A stretch of 64,000 nucleotides of DNA, taken from contig NZ_CAJQUM010000001.1 in NCBI RefSeq assembly GCF_907163265.1, positions 2,480,001 through 2,544,000 on the forward strand. Reading direction: 5' to 3'. The position numbers and the translations under genes are program-made. This document shows positions 19,620-29,423 of the stretch, in pieces. The notes beneath the pieces were generated by a model that worked only from the letters and a program-made list of their open reading frames with translations, had not been told where the DNA came from and made no database searches. The number at the start of each line of letters is the position of its first letter. The first letter of the stretch is position 1. The stretch comes from Georgfuchsia toluolica (lineage in GTDB: Bacteria > Pseudomonadota > Gammaproteobacteria > Burkholderiales > Rhodocyclaceae).

Positions 19620-22007
19620 ATGAGCAACTTCATCGTTAGTAAAGTGGCGGTACTCGGCGCCGGCGTCATGGGCGCGCAGATCGCCGCTCATTGCGCGAAT
19701 GCCGACGTGCCGGTGCTGCTGTTCGACCTCGCCGGCAAGGACGAGCCCAACGGCATTGTCAGGAAGGCGCTCGACGGCCTCAAGAAGCTGGAGCCTTCGC
19801 CGCTGGCGGCGAAGGACCGCGTCGCCTACATTGACGCTGCCAACTACGACCAGCACCTCGATCAGCTCAAGGGCTGCGACCTCATCATCGAGGCCATCGC
19901 CGAAAAGATGGAGTGGAAGGAAGACCTGTACCGCAAGATCGCGCCGCACGTCGCGCCGCACGCGATCATCGCATCCAACACCTCGGGTCTGTCGATCAAC
20001 CATCTGGCCTCGGTGCTGCCCGAAGCTTTGCGCACGCGCTTCTGCGGCATCCACTTTTTCAACCCGCCGCGCTACATGCATCTGGTCGAACTCATCGCGA
20101 CCAGGCAGACGGGAGCGGCGTTGCTCGACAACCTCGAATCCTGGCTGGTGACGCGCCTCGGCAAAGGCATCGTGCGCGCCAAGGACACGCCCAACTTCGT
20201 CGCCAACCGCGTCGGCGTGTTCTCGATTCTGGCCGTGATGCATCACACGCAGCGCCTGGGCCTGGGCTTCGACGAGGTCGATGCGTTGACCGGCCCGAAG
20301 ATCGGTCGCCCCAAGAGCGCCACCTATCGCACCGCCGATGTGGTCGGTTTGGACACCATGGCGCACGTGATCAAGACCATGCAGGACACGCTGCCGAACG
20401 ATCCCTGGCACGGCTACTACGCCGCGCCGGTGTGGCTGGCGGCCTTGATCGGCAAGGGCGCGCTGGGCCAGAAGACCAGGTGCGGCATTTTTCGCAAGGC
20501 GGGCAAGGAGATTCAGGTGCTCGACCTTGCGGTGCAGGACTATCGCGCTGCGACGGGCGCCGTCGCCCCCGAAGTCGACGCCATCCTGAAGATCAAAAAC
20601 CCGGCCGAGAAGTTCGCTGCGCTGCGCGCCTCGCCGCATCCTCAGGCGCAGTTCATGTGGGCGATCTTCCGCGATGTGTTCCATTACTGTGCCTACCATC
20701 TGGCCGACATCGCCGACAACGCGCGCGATATCGACTTCGCCATGCGCTGGGGCTTCGGCTGGAGCCAGGGGCCGTTCGAGACCTGGCAGTCGGCTGGTTG
20801 GAAAGCCGTCGCCGCAGCGGTCAAAGCTGACATTGACGCCGGCAAGGCCATGTGCAACGCGCCGCTGCCGGACTGGGTGTTCGAGCTTGAGGGCGTGCAT
20901 GCCGCAACGGGTTCGTACTCGGCGGCCGACAAGGTGCTGAAGGGCCGCTCCCAGCTACCCGTCTATCAACGCCAGATTTTCCCCGAGCAGGTTTTTGGCG
21001 CCGCGCAGATCGCACCCGCCAAGGCCGGCGAGACGCTGTTCGAGAACGCCGGCGTGCGCCTGTGGTGCCTGCCCGTGGTCGATGCCGGCATCGCCATTCT
21101 TTCCTTTAAAACCAGGATGCATACGCTGGGACGCGACGTCATCGTCGGCCTGCGCCAAGCCATCGCCTACGCCGAGCAGCACTGCCAGGGTGTCGTCATC
21201 TGGCACGAGGCTCCGTTCGCCGTCGGCGCCAACCTGCAGGAAATCGCCCAGGCCGTCGAGGCCGGCCAGTTCGATCTGCTCGACAAGTTCGTCGCCGAAT
21301 TCCAGCAGGCGTCGATGACATTAAAATATGCCAAAGTGCCGGTCGTCGCTGCCGTCAGCGGCATGGCGCTGGGCGGCGGCTGCGAGTTCCCGATGCATTG
21401 CGCCCGCCGCGTGCTGGCGCTGGAGTCTTACATCGGCCTGGTCGAGGCCGGTGTCGGCCTGATCCCGGCGGGAGGCGGCTGCAAGGAATTCGCCCTGCGC
21501 GCCGCGCGCAATGCCGCCAGGACCGCGAACAACGTGCCCTTCGATTTCATCCAGCCGGTGTTCACTACCATCGCCATGGCCAACGTCTCGAAGAGCGCGT
21601 TGAATGCCCGCGAACTGGGCTTCGCCGATGAGGCCGACGTCGTGATCTTCAACCCGGACGAGCTGCTCTACGTCGCGTTGCATCAGGCGCGCGGACTGGC
21701 GGAGACCGGTTACCAGCCGCCGCTGCCGGCGCGCAACATCCCGGTCTGCGGCCGCACCGGCATCGCCACGCTGGAGATGATGTTGGTCAACATGAAGGAG
21801 GGCGGCATGATCTCCGCGCACGACTATGTCGTCGCCAAGGCTGCCGCCACGGCGCTGTGCGGCGGCGACATCGAGGCCGGCAGCCTGGTCGACGAGAACT
21901 GGCTGCTGACCGTGGAGCGCAAGCTCTTCATCGAGCTGCTGAAGAATGAAAAGACCCAAGCCCGCATCGTCCACATGCTGGAAACGGGAAAGCCGCTGCG
22001 CAACTGA
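19620..22007 (+). CDS. 3-hydroxyacyl-CoA dehydrogenase / enoyl-CoA hydratase fusion
   Basis: The 795-residue protein combines two beta-oxidation activities. The N-terminal part is an NAD-dependent 3-hydroxyacyl-CoA dehydrogenase with KVAVLGAGVMGAQIAAHCAN at residue 7 and NTSGLSINHL. The C-terminal part (from about residue 470) is a crotonase domain with VPVVAAVSGMALGGGCEF and IGLVEAGVGLIPAGGGCKEF. This dehydrogenase-first order is that of FadN/YusL-type enzymes, the reverse of E. coli FadB. ATG 19620 is preferred because the Rossmann motif should be near the N-terminus. A thiolase follows 20 bp downstream. Confidence 0.93.
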   Translation: MSNFIVSKVAVLGAGVMGAQIAAHCANADVPVLLFDLAGKDEPNGIVRKALDGLKKLEPSPLAAKDRVAYIDAANYDQHLDQLKGCDLIIEAIAEKMEWKEDLYRKIAPHVAPHAIIASNTSGLSINHLASVLPEALRTRFCGIHFFNPPRYMHLVELIATRQTGAALLDNLESWLVTRLGKGIVRAKDTPNFVANRVGVFSILAVMHHTQRLGLGFDEVDALTGPKIGRPKSATYRTADVVGLDTMAHVIKTMQDTLPNDPWHGYYAAPVWLAALIGKGALGQKTRCGIFRKAGKEIQVLDLAVQDYRAATGAVAPEVDAILKIKNPAEKFAALRASPHPQAQFMWAIFRDVFHYCAYHLADIADNARDIDFAMRWGFGWSQGPFETWQSAGWKAVAAAVKADIDAGKAMCNAPLPDWVFELEGVHAATGSYSAADKVLKGRSQLPVYQRQIFPEQVFGAAQIAPAKAGETLFENAGVRLWCLPVVDAGIAILSFKTRMHTLGRDVIVGLRQAIAYAEQHCQGVVIWHEAPFAVGANLQEIAQAVEAGQFDLLDKFVAEFQQASMTLKYAKVPVVAAVSGMALGGGCEFPMHCARRVLALESYIGLVEAGVGLIPAGGGCKEFALRAARNAARTANNVPFDFIQPVFTTIAMANVSKSALNARELGFADEADVVIFNPDELLYVALHQARGLAETGYQPPLPARNIPVCGRTGIATLEMMLVNMKEGGMISAHDYVVAKAAATALCGGDIEAGSLVDENWLLTVERKLFIELLKNEKTQARIVHMLETGKPLRN

Positions 22008-22027
22008 GAAACGCAAAGGACATCGAA

Positions 22028-23227
22028 ATGAGCAAACAGATTCAAGACGCCTACATCGTCGCCGCCACGCGCCTGCCGGTGGCCAAGCGCCGCGGCATGT
22101 TCAGGAACGTGCGTCCCGACGACATGCTGGCCCACGCCATCCGCTCCGTCATGGCGCAGGCGCCGGGACTCGATCCGGCGCTGATCGGCGATGTCATCGT
22201 CGGCTGCGCCATGCCGGAAGCCGAGCAGGGCATGAACGTCGCCCGCATCGGTCTCTTGCTGGCGGGCCTGCCCAATACCGTGCCGGGCATGACCATCAAC
22301 CGCTTTTGCTCCTCGGGCGTGCAGGCCGTGGCCGACGCGGCGGCGCGCATCCGCCTCGGTGAAGCCGATGTCATGATCGCCGCCGGTACCGAGTCGATGA
22401 CGGTGATGCCGCAGATGATGGGCAACAAGATCGCCATCAATCCGGCCTTCTTCGAGAAGGACGAGAACCTTGCCATCGCCTACGGCATGGGCCTTACCGC
22501 CGAGAAGGTGGCGCAGCAATGGAAAGTGACGCGCGACGAGCAGGATGCCTTCGCCGTGCACAGCCACCAGAAGGCGGTGGCCGCGATTGCCGCCGGCAAA
22601 TTCAAGGCCGAGATTTCGCCTTACGCGTTTGCCGAGCACCTGCCCGACTTGAAGAGCGGCGCGGTGAAACTCAAGCAGCGCAGCGCCGACACCGACGAAG
22701 GCCCGCGCCCGGAGAGCAGCCTGGCCGATCTCGCCAAGCTGCGCCCAGTGTTTGCGGCCAGGGGCTCGGTGACGGCGGGCAACAGCTCGCAGATGTCGGA
22801 CGGCGCGGCGGCGGTCTTGCTGGTCAGCGAAAAGATGTTGAAGCAGTTCAACCTGGCGCCGCTGGCACGCTTCGCCGGCTACGTGGTGGCCGGCGTGCCG
22901 CCCGAGATCATGGGCATCGGCCCGATCGAGGCGATTCCGCGTGCGCTCAAGCAGGCCGGCATTGCCAAGTCGGACCTCGACTGGATCGAGTTGAACGAAG
23001 CCTTCGCCGCGCAGGCGCTGGCGGTGATCAAGACGCTCGAACTCGACCCGGCCAAGGTCAATCCGCTTGGTGGCGCCATTGCGCTGGGCCACCCGCTCGG
23101 CGCCACCGGCGCGATACGCACCGCCACCGTCGTCCATGCGCTGCAACGCGAGAAGCTCAAGTACGGCATGGTGACGATGTGCATCGGCACCGGCATGGGC
23201 GCCGCGGGCGTGTTCGAGCGCACCTGA
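22028..23227 (+). CDS. Acetyl-CoA C-acyltransferase (thiolase)
   Basis: The 399-residue thiolase performs the last step of beta-oxidation, cleaving 3-ketoacyl-CoA with free CoA. The nucleophilic Cys94 lies in NRFCSSGVQA. The histidine motif is GGAIALGHPLGATGA and the second cysteine lies in MCIGTGMGAAGVFE. An AAGGA site precedes the ATG. It forms a two-gene operon with the fused dehydrogenase/hydratase upstream, together covering hydration, oxidation and cleavage. The chain length or aromatic specificity cannot be inferred. Confidence 0.95.
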   Translation: MSKQIQDAYIVAATRLPVAKRRGMFRNVRPDDMLAHAIRSVMAQAPGLDPALIGDVIVGCAMPEAEQGMNVARIGLLLAGLPNTVPGMTINRFCSSGVQAVADAAARIRLGEADVMIAAGTESMTVMPQMMGNKIAINPAFFEKDENLAIAYGMGLTAEKVAQQWKVTRDEQDAFAVHSHQKAVAAIAAGKFKAEISPYAFAEHLPDLKSGAVKLKQRSADTDEGPRPESSLADLAKLRPVFAARGSVTAGNSSQMSDGAAAVLLVSEKMLKQFNLAPLARFAGYVVAGVPPEIMGIGPIEAIPRALKQAGIAKSDLDWIELNEAFAAQALAVIKTLELDPAKVNPLGGAIALGHPLGATGAIRTATVVHALQREKLKYGMVTMCIGTGMGAAGVFERT

Positions 23228-23540
23228 GTCCAGGGATTCCCATCCAGGCCGGCGAGCGCTGGCCCGGCTACTTTTCCGTCATTTGATTATCCTGAGGCTG
23301 ACATTCCAATGAGTTATCGTTTGCGGATGGCATCCCGTTGCATGAGTTCAGTGGAGCTTTACTGTCGAAGAATTGTATATGCCTGACGCCGATTACCCGC
23401 CCGAGCAAGATGCGATATGACATTGACGCCGCTTTACATAAGTACCGCGGCTGCTATGATTTCCTTAGAACTCCGATAACGGCTGGATGCTCTGGCGTCT
23501 CGGCTACCCCTGATACGCGACAATATGAGAGATACAACAA
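23228..23540 (+). promoter_or_regulatory. Gap with a likely promoter for the CBS gene
   Basis: No gene is seen. A good promoter candidate lies at 23433-23460: TTTACA, a 16-base spacer and TATGAT, with TGC directly before the -10 as in extended -10 promoters. It sits 80 bp upstream of the CBS-domain gene. No clear terminator follows the thiolase. Confidence 0.5.
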
Positions 23541-24140
23541 ATGAATGCCTCCATCGCCTATCGACCTATACCGCAAACCATCATTTCCTCCATTGGCTGC
23601 TACGTTCTGGAAGCTTTTAATCCGCCCCCAGTCAATGCTGATTCTGCGGCGGTTCAGGTCATGACGGACCTTTCCCGGGTGCCTTCCGCGACTATTGCAG
23701 GCGATGCCACTCTTGATCTGGCCAACCAGTCCATGATCTTGCGCAGCGTACGCCTGCTGCTGGTGGTAGGGGAGGCAAGCAAGATTGTCGGGGTGATCAC
23801 GTCCAACGACATACTTGGGGAAAAACCTGTGCTGGTGGCCCAAAATCGCCATTGCAGGCGAAGCGACCTATGCGTTGCCGATGTCATGGTGCCGGTGAAA
23901 AGCATGGAGGCATTGCGCATCGAGGACGTAACGAAGGCTTCCGTCGGCAACATCGTGGCCACCCTGAAGGCCGTTGGCCGCGCCCACGCACTCGTCGTAG
24001 GGCAGCGCGAAGATGGCAAGCAGTCTCTGCTGGGTATTTTCTCGGCCTCGCAGATCGCCCGTCAGTTAGGCGTGCAAATCCAAACCTATGAAGTGGCAAG
24101 AACCTTCGCTGAAATCGAAGCACTGATTGCGGGAATTTGA
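23541..24140 (+). CDS. Two-CBS-domain protein
   Basis: The 199-residue protein contains a pair of CBS domains, roughly residues 34-95 and 110-190. Typical strands are LLLVVGEASKIVGVITSNDI in the first and SLLGIFSASQIARQLGV in the second, with VADVMVPVKS between them. CBS pairs bind adenosine nucleotides and act as sensors. No effector domain is attached, so the partner is unknown. It has its own promoter-like sequence and stands alone between the beta-oxidation genes and the next minus-strand gene. Confidence 0.85.
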   Translation: MNASIAYRPIPQTIISSIGCYVLEAFNPPPVNADSAAVQVMTDLSRVPSATIAGDATLDLANQSMILRSVRLLLVVGEASKIVGVITSNDILGEKPVLVAQNRHCRRSDLCVADVMVPVKSMEALRIEDVTKASVGNIVATLKAVGRAHALVVGQREDGKQSLLGIFSASQIARQLGVQIQTYEVARTFAEIEALIAGI

Positions 24141-24228
24141 ATCCGCTTCAGGCCCGCTTCGCACCTCCGCCGGCACCGCTGCGCTGGCATGGATGCAATT
24201 TCAGGCTGAATCGTGCGCGTCACCCTTC

Positions 24229-24489
24229 CTATTTCAAAAGCGGGTGATTTGCCGGAAGCTGTTTTGAATACCAGATGGCAAGCTTGTGGCGCAGGGTTTT
24301 TTCGGCAACCTGATCTTCAGGCAGGGGCTGGATGACTTTGTCATGGACCAGCAATCTGTAGATGTAAAGCAGCTTCTCGCTTGCCGAGTCCGTCGGCTCA
24401 AACTCGACGACACCCCGTCCTTCGGCATACTCTACACCCGCGAGCAGGGCGGCCTTGAACAGCTCGTTTTCATGTTTCATTTTCTTCAT
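24229..24489 (-). CDS. Small DUF5062-like protein
   Basis: The 86-residue protein matches my recollection of the DUF5062 family: AGVEYAEGRGVVEFEPTDSA, IYRLLVHDKVIQPLPEDQ and the end QLPANHPLLK. It is predicted to be helical and soluble. The function is unknown. It is convergent with the CBS gene and divergent from the SCO1-like gene. An alternative start at MKHENEL, three codons later, is possible. Confidence 0.65.
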   Translation of the reverse strand: MKKMKHENELFKAALLAGVEYAEGRGVVEFEPTDSASEKLLYIYRLLVHDKVIQPLPEDQVAEKTLRHKLAIWYSKQLPANHPLLK

Positions 24490-24612
24490 TGCAACACCTC
24501 CAGTTTCAGACCGCCGGTACCGAAAGGTTCCACGGCAAAAGAATGAGGAAAGTATAGGCTACATGGTAGAGTCACTTTTCCTGAGACTGCATTCCTCGCG
24601 CGTTTGTCCGGC

Positions 24613-25236
24613 ATGAGATTCCAAGAGCCTGCTCTTCACAGCACCCGAGGCGAAGCTGCTGTTCGCGCGCTGCTGCTCGCGCTGGCCATTCTGCTGGCGG
24701 CTTGCAGTCCGGAATCCGCGCACTTCAATGCCACCGATGTCACCGGTGGCGACTGGGGCCGTGATTTTCGTCTTGCCGATGCAAGCGGCAAGACGCGCCA
24801 GCTGGCCGATTTCAAGGGCAAGGCGGTGGTGATTTTCTTCGGCTATGTGCAGTGCCCCGACGTTTGCCCGACCACCATGAACAAGCTGCGCGAAGTGATG
24901 GAGGCTTTGGGCGGCGAAGCGGATCGCGTCCAGGTGCTGTTCGTCACGCTTGATCCCGAGCGCGATACGCCAGAACTGCTGGCGCAATACGTGTCCGCCT
25001 TCGACGCGCGGTTTCTCGGCCTTTACGGCGATCCCGACAAGACGGCCGCGATGGCGAAAGACTTCAGGGTTTTCTATCAGAAGCAGGCGGGATCAAAACC
25101 CGGCCGCTATACGATCGATCACACGGCGGGACTTTATATCTATGATCCGCAGGGCCGCCTGCGATTGTTCGTGGCCAGCGACGAAGAGGCGGCGAAGATC
25201 GCCGCCGACCTCAGGCAGCTTTTGGCGGGACGCTGA
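24613..25236 (+). CDS. SCO1/SenC-type copper chaperone lipoprotein
   Basis: SCO proteins deliver copper to, or maintain thiols for, the CuA site of cytochrome oxidase in the periplasm. The thioredoxin-like fold shows the copper-binding C81-PDV-C85 pair and the conserved His170 in IDHTAG. An N-terminal hydrophobic stretch (ALLLALAILLAAC) ends in a lipobox, so the protein is probably a lipoprotein. The ATG at 24613 is used; a TTG three codons upstream is the alternative. No oxidase genes lie nearby. Confidence 0.9.
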   Translation: MRFQEPALHSTRGEAAVRALLLALAILLAACSPESAHFNATDVTGGDWGRDFRLADASGKTRQLADFKGKAVVIFFGYVQCPDVCPTTMNKLREVMEALGGEADRVQVLFVTLDPERDTPELLAQYVSAFDARFLGLYGDPDKTAAMAKDFRVFYQKQAGSKPGRYTIDHTAGLYIYDPQGRLRLFVASDEEAAKIAADLRQLLAGR

Positions 25237-25707
25237 CTCTGCTCGCAACTGATGAACCTGAAAGCCTCATTTGAACCACGGCGACACGGCGGGCATGACC
25301 AAAGGAAATAACCAGCGGGAATCCCTGTGGTATCCCCGTGGGACGGCGAAAAATCAAGAGTTTGCCAATGGACTTCATTTCACCCAATGGGCGAGGGCCG
25401 CACGCCTCCCATGCTCCGTGTTTTCGCCGTGTTTGCCGTGGTGAACTGCTTTTTCCAGGATGAATCTTGCCAGCCGGGCTAGCCGAACCGTAAATACGAA
25501 TGGCATAACACTTGTCGAGACCGTCAGGAAGTGTCATGATTGGAAAAATTTCATCGGTCTATGTCATTGATGACCGCTGAAGTTGTTGTACCCGAACCGT
25601 TGCATCAACGCGTGGCGGTTTGTCGGGCTTCGAGATCGAAGCGTGTCGGCGTTTGAAAACGGAGGTTCAGGGGTGCGGGCAAGATTCCTGTCGTTGGAGT
25701 TCTCGCG
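25237..25707. other. Gap before Ehr cluster 1, with an imperfect inverted repeat
   Basis: No gene is supported. Near 25270 lies GAACCACGGCGACACGGCGG, and near 25420-25446 lies GTTTTCGCCGTGTTTGCCGT followed by GGTGAAC. The two are imperfect inverted copies that enclose about 150 bp, like a small non-coding repeat element. The promoter of the downstream cluster is probably to the right of this, but I could not fix its hexamers. GGAG lies before the ATG at 25708. Confidence 0.4.
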
Positions 25708-27753
25708 ATGAGCGCGACGATCGGAACCCCGCTACTGCTCGCTTATGCAGCGGTGATGTGCACCTTGTTGTCAGGCGCCGTTTCCCTGCTGGCCGTGCGC
25801 CGCCATCCGGGCTTCCTGCATTTCGGTTCCTTCCTGTTTCTTTTCCTCTCCGGCGCCACCAGCATCGGAGCCGGGATATGGACGCTCCTCGCCAAGCTCA
25901 CCGTCATCGACCGATTCGCGCTCGGCTTGCCGTGGCTCGACTGGCATGTACGGATCGATCCACTTTCCGGTCTTTTCCTGGTGCTGCTCGGCACGCTGGT
26001 GGTCGCGGTTTCGTTCTATGGCCCCGGCTACACGCGCGAGTTCGCGCGGGGCGAGGCAGCGCAGCCCCTGCCCCCGCTTGGCGTGTTCACCGCGCTCTTC
26101 GTGCTCGGCATGCAGATGCTGCTGCTCGCCGATGATGCCCTGGTGTTCATGATCTTCTGGGAAATGATGTCGCTGAGCGGCTATTTTCTCGTGGTCTATC
26201 AGCACCAGCATGCTGCCAACCGTCAGGCCGCTTTCCTATACCTGTTGCTCGCACACGTAGGCGCGCTGGTCATCCTGCTTTCCTTCGGCGTGCTCGCAGC
26301 CTTTGGCGGTGGTCTCACCTTCGACCAGATGCGCGCAGCCAATCTGACGCCACTGTGGGCGACGCTCGCTTTCGGCTGCGCTTTCCTCGGCTTCGGCATC
26401 AAGTCGGGCATGGTGCCGCTGCATGTGTGGCTGCCGGATGCGCATCCCGTTGCGCCGTCGCACATCTCGGCCCTGATGAGCGGAGCCATGATCAAGATGG
26501 GCATCTACGGCATTGTGCGCGTGAGCTACGATCTGATCGGCGACGTGCGCTGGGAATGGGGGATGGTCGTGCTCATCGTCGGCACCGCCTCGTCTTTGCT
26601 CGGTGTGCTCTACGCGCTGATGCAGCACGATCTCAAGCGCCTGCTCGCCTACCACTCGATCGAGAACATCGGCATCATCCTGATGGGCCTCGGGCTGTCG
26701 ATGATTTTTTTCGGCAGCGGGTATCGCATGCTCGGCACGCTCGGGCTGGTGGCGGCGCTCTACCATACGCTAAACCACGCGCTGTTCAAGGCCTTGCTGT
26801 TCCTCGGTGCCGGCGCGGTGCTGCACCGTACGCACGAGCGCGACCTTGATCGCATGGGCGGACTCATCCATCGCATGCCGGTCACCGCGCTCTTCTTTCT
26901 CGTCGGCTGCGTTGCGATCTCGGCGCTGCCGCCTTTCAATGGCTTCGTATCCGAGTGGCTGACCTTCCAGACGGCGTTGCAGGCCCCCGTGCTGCAGGAT
27001 GGTCTGTTGCGCACCATGATTCCCATCGCGGCGGCGCTGCTGGCGCTCACCGGGGCGCTGGCGGCGGCCTGTTTCGTCAAGGCCTTCGGCATTGCCTTCC
27101 TCGGCAAACCACGCACGCGCCGCGTCGGCCGCGCACGCGAGGTTCCGCCTGGCATGCTGGTTGGGATGGGGCTGCTGGCGACATTGTGCCTGCTGCTCGG
27201 CGTGTTTCCGACCACGGTGATCGAAACCATGGCGCCCATCACCCAGCTCCTGGTGCGTGACGCGCTGCCTTCCGCGGCGGCGCAAGGCTGGTTGTGGCTG
27301 ACCCCGATTTCGCCCCAGGTGGCCTCGTACTCCGCGCCCTTTGTGGTGGTCGCCATCGTCGTGGTGTTCGTCTTCGGCTTTCTGTTCCTCAAGCGTGGCG
27401 CCGTTCCGGCGCGCAGAACCGACGCCTGGGACTGCGGCTTCGGCCATCTGACGCAGCGCATGCAATACACCTCGACCGCTTTCAGCCAGCCGATCCGGCG
27501 CGTTTTCGTCGGGGTATGGAAGGTCGAGGAGCACATCGACAGCCTCGCCGGCGAGGGGCAGATTCCACGCGTGACGAGCCTGCATTACAGCGTGCACACC
27601 CACGACTGGGCGTGGCTCAAGTGCTACGTTCCGATCGGACGCATGGTGCTCGCCGCGGCGAATCGCATCGGTTTCATCCAGACCGGCAACATCCATACCT
27701 ATCTGAAATTCTCCTTCGTCACGCTGCTGGTGTTCCTATGGATCGTGAGCTGA
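25708..27753 (+). CDS. hyfB: Ehr cluster 1: HyfB-like antiporter subunit
   Basis: The 681-residue membrane protein belongs to the NuoL/HyfB family of proton-translocating subunits (Proton_antipo_M). Many helices are visible. Family segments are FWEMMSLSGYFLVVYQHQ near residue 150, IKSGMVPLHVWLPDAHPVAP with the conserved lysine, HDLKRLLAYHSIENIGIIL and HALFKALLFLGAGAV. It opens a tight + strand cluster B-C-E-F-G-I and overlaps the C gene by 16 bases. In the complex it should couple ion movement to electron transfer. Confidence 0.93.
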   Translation: MSATIGTPLLLAYAAVMCTLLSGAVSLLAVRRHPGFLHFGSFLFLFLSGATSIGAGIWTLLAKLTVIDRFALGLPWLDWHVRIDPLSGLFLVLLGTLVVAVSFYGPGYTREFARGEAAQPLPPLGVFTALFVLGMQMLLLADDALVFMIFWEMMSLSGYFLVVYQHQHAANRQAAFLYLLLAHVGALVILLSFGVLAAFGGGLTFDQMRAANLTPLWATLAFGCAFLGFGIKSGMVPLHVWLPDAHPVAPSHISALMSGAMIKMGIYGIVRVSYDLIGDVRWEWGMVVLIVGTASSLLGVLYALMQHDLKRLLAYHSIENIGIILMGLGLSMIFFGSGYRMLGTLGLVAALYHTLNHALFKALLFLGAGAVLHRTHERDLDRMGGLIHRMPVTALFFLVGCVAISALPPFNGFVSEWLTFQTALQAPVLQDGLLRTMIPIAAALLALTGALAAACFVKAFGIAFLGKPRTRRVGRAREVPPGMLVGMGLLATLCLLLGVFPTTVIETMAPITQLLVRDALPSAAAQGWLWLTPISPQVASYSAPFVVVAIVVVFVFGFLFLKRGAVPARRTDAWDCGFGHLTQRMQYTSTAFSQPIRRVFVGVWKVEEHIDSLAGEGQIPRVTSLHYSVHTHDWAWLKCYVPIGRMVLAAANRIGFIQTGNIHTYLKFSFVTLLVFLWIVS

Positions 27754-28694
27754 CGGCCTGGATGCTTGCCGCAGGGCAGACACTGCTGTTCATCGCCGTC
27801 GCGCCACTGCTCGCCGGCTGGTTGCAACGCGTCAAATGTCATATGCAGAACCGCGCCGCGCCGCCACTCTGGCAGCCCTACCGCAACCTGGCCAAGCTGC
27901 TGCGCAAGAACATGGTCATTGCCGAGAACGCCTCCTGGCTGTTCCGCGTCGTTCCCTACATCGTCTTCAGCGCGATGTTGCTCGCCGCTGCCGTGGTTCC
28001 ACTCGTTGCCGTGCACCTGCCGACGGCCGCGATTGCCGACATGATCGTGCTGGTCGGTTTTTTTGCCCTGGCGCGTTTCTTCACCGCGCTGGCCGGCCTT
28101 GACATCGGCACTGCCTTCGGCGGCATGGGTGCCTCGCGCGAAATGATGGTATCTGCGCTGGCCGAACCGGCCATGCTCATGGCGGTGTTTACGTTATCGA
28201 TGACCGCGACCACAACCAACCTGTCCGTAGCGACGGGGTACATTCTGCAAGCCGGACTGGTGCTGCGGCCATCGTTCCTGTTCGCGCTGCTGGCGCTGGC
28301 CATGGTGGCAGTAGCCGAGACCAGCCGCATTCCGGTGGACAACCCCGCCACCCATCTCGAACTCACCATGCTGCACGAGGCCATGATCCTCGAGTATGGC
28401 GGGCGCCACCTGGCGCTGATCGAGTGGGCTTCGCAAATCAAGCTGATGATCTACGCGGTGCTGATCATTGATTTCTTCGTCCCTTTGGGCATCGCGACCG
28501 ACTTCAGCGCCATGGCCCTGGCGGCAGGCGTCGTTGCCGTGATGGCGAAACTGATGCTGCTGGCCGTGTTGTTGGTGGTGTGGGAGACCGTGCTTGCCAA
28601 GATGCGCCTGTTTCGCGTGCCGCAGTTTCTCGGCTTCGCCTTCATGCTCTCGTTGCTCGCCATGCTCACCCACGTGGTGCTGGAGACCGGCTAA
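27738..28694 (+). CDS. hyfC: Ehr cluster 1: HyfC/NuoH-like membrane subunit
   Basis: The 318-residue protein matches the NuoH/HyfC family, which links the membrane arm with the Fe-S module. Typical segments are GWLQRVKCHMQNRAAPPLWQ, the charged ETSRIPVDNPATHLELTMLH and HEAMILEYGGRHLALIEWAS. About eight helices are predicted by hydrophobicity. ATG 27738 lies within the end of the B gene, and the stop is followed directly by the ATG of the E gene. Confidence 0.93.
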   Translation: MDRELTAWMLAAGQTLLFIAVAPLLAGWLQRVKCHMQNRAAPPLWQPYRNLAKLLRKNMVIAENASWLFRVVPYIVFSAMLLAAAVVPLVAVHLPTAAIADMIVLVGFFALARFFTALAGLDIGTAFGGMGASREMMVSALAEPAMLMAVFTLSMTATTTNLSVATGYILQAGLVLRPSFLFALLALAMVAVAETSRIPVDNPATHLELTMLHEAMILEYGGRHLALIEWASQIKLMIYAVLIIDFFVPLGIATDFSAMALAAGVVAVMAKLMLLAVLLVVWETVLAKMRLFRVPQFLGFAFMLSLLAMLTHVVLETG

Positions 28695-29423
28695 ATGGAA
28701 TTTGCCTCTCTTGGTCTCTACAGCCAGGCGATTATTCTGTTCGCAGCGCTGGCCTTGTTCACCTCGTTCATCATGCTTGCCCAGGCACGCATGATGCCGC
28801 TGATTTTTACCTTCGCCTGGCAGGGCTTGTTGCTCGCAATGGTGTCGGTGCTAACGGCCATTGCGTCCAAACATCCCGAACTCTACGTTTCAGCGGCGCT
28901 CACGTTCATCCTCAAGGTGGTGCTGATCCCATGGTTGCTCTACCGCCTCAGCATCAAGCTCAACATGCAATACGATGCCGAGGCGATCGAGCACCCGACA
29001 CTGCTGCTGCTCGGCGGCGTGGTTCTGGTGATCTTCAGCTATTTCGTGGCGCAGTCGATCATCCATCTGTCGGGGTTGGCGACGCGGAATACCATTGCCG
29101 TGAGCATCGCCATCGAGCTGCTCGGCATGCTGCTGATGTGCGTGCGCAAGTCTGCGGTGGCGCAGGTGATCGGCTTCATGTCGATGGAAAGCGGGATATT
29201 CTTTGCTGCTGTGGTATCCACCTACGGCATGCCGCTGATCGTTGAACTGGGCGTGGCCTTCGACATCCTCGTCGCGGCGATCCTGTTCGGCGTCTTTTTC
29301 TTCCATTTGAAAGACTCGTTTGGATCACTCAACGTCGGCCAGTTCAACCGCCTGTCGGAGGCGAATCAGCCCATGCCGCTGCGTGACGCGGCCGCTGAGT
29401 CTTCTTCGGGAGATCCCTCGTGA
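28695..29423 (+). CDS. hyfE: Ehr cluster 1: HyfE-like membrane subunit
   Basis: The 242-residue hydrophobic protein resembles HyfE, whose C-terminal half is NuoK-like. Conserved-looking stretches are SAALTFILKVVLIPWLLYRL and VIGFMSMESGIFFAAVVSTY. About seven helices are visible. It begins directly after the C gene stop and overlaps the F gene by four bases (GTGA). It is about 20 residues longer than its counterpart in cluster 2, through an extended hydrophilic C-terminus. Confidence 0.9.
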   Translation: MEFASLGLYSQAIILFAALALFTSFIMLAQARMMPLIFTFAWQGLLLAMVSVLTAIASKHPELYVSAALTFILKVVLIPWLLYRLSIKLNMQYDAEAIEHPTLLLLGGVVLVIFSYFVAQSIIHLSGLATRNTIAVSIAIELLGMLLMCVRKSAVAQVIGFMSMESGIFFAAVVSTYGMPLIVELGVAFDILVAAILFGVFFFHLKDSFGSLNVGQFNRLSEANQPMPLRDAAAESSSGDPS

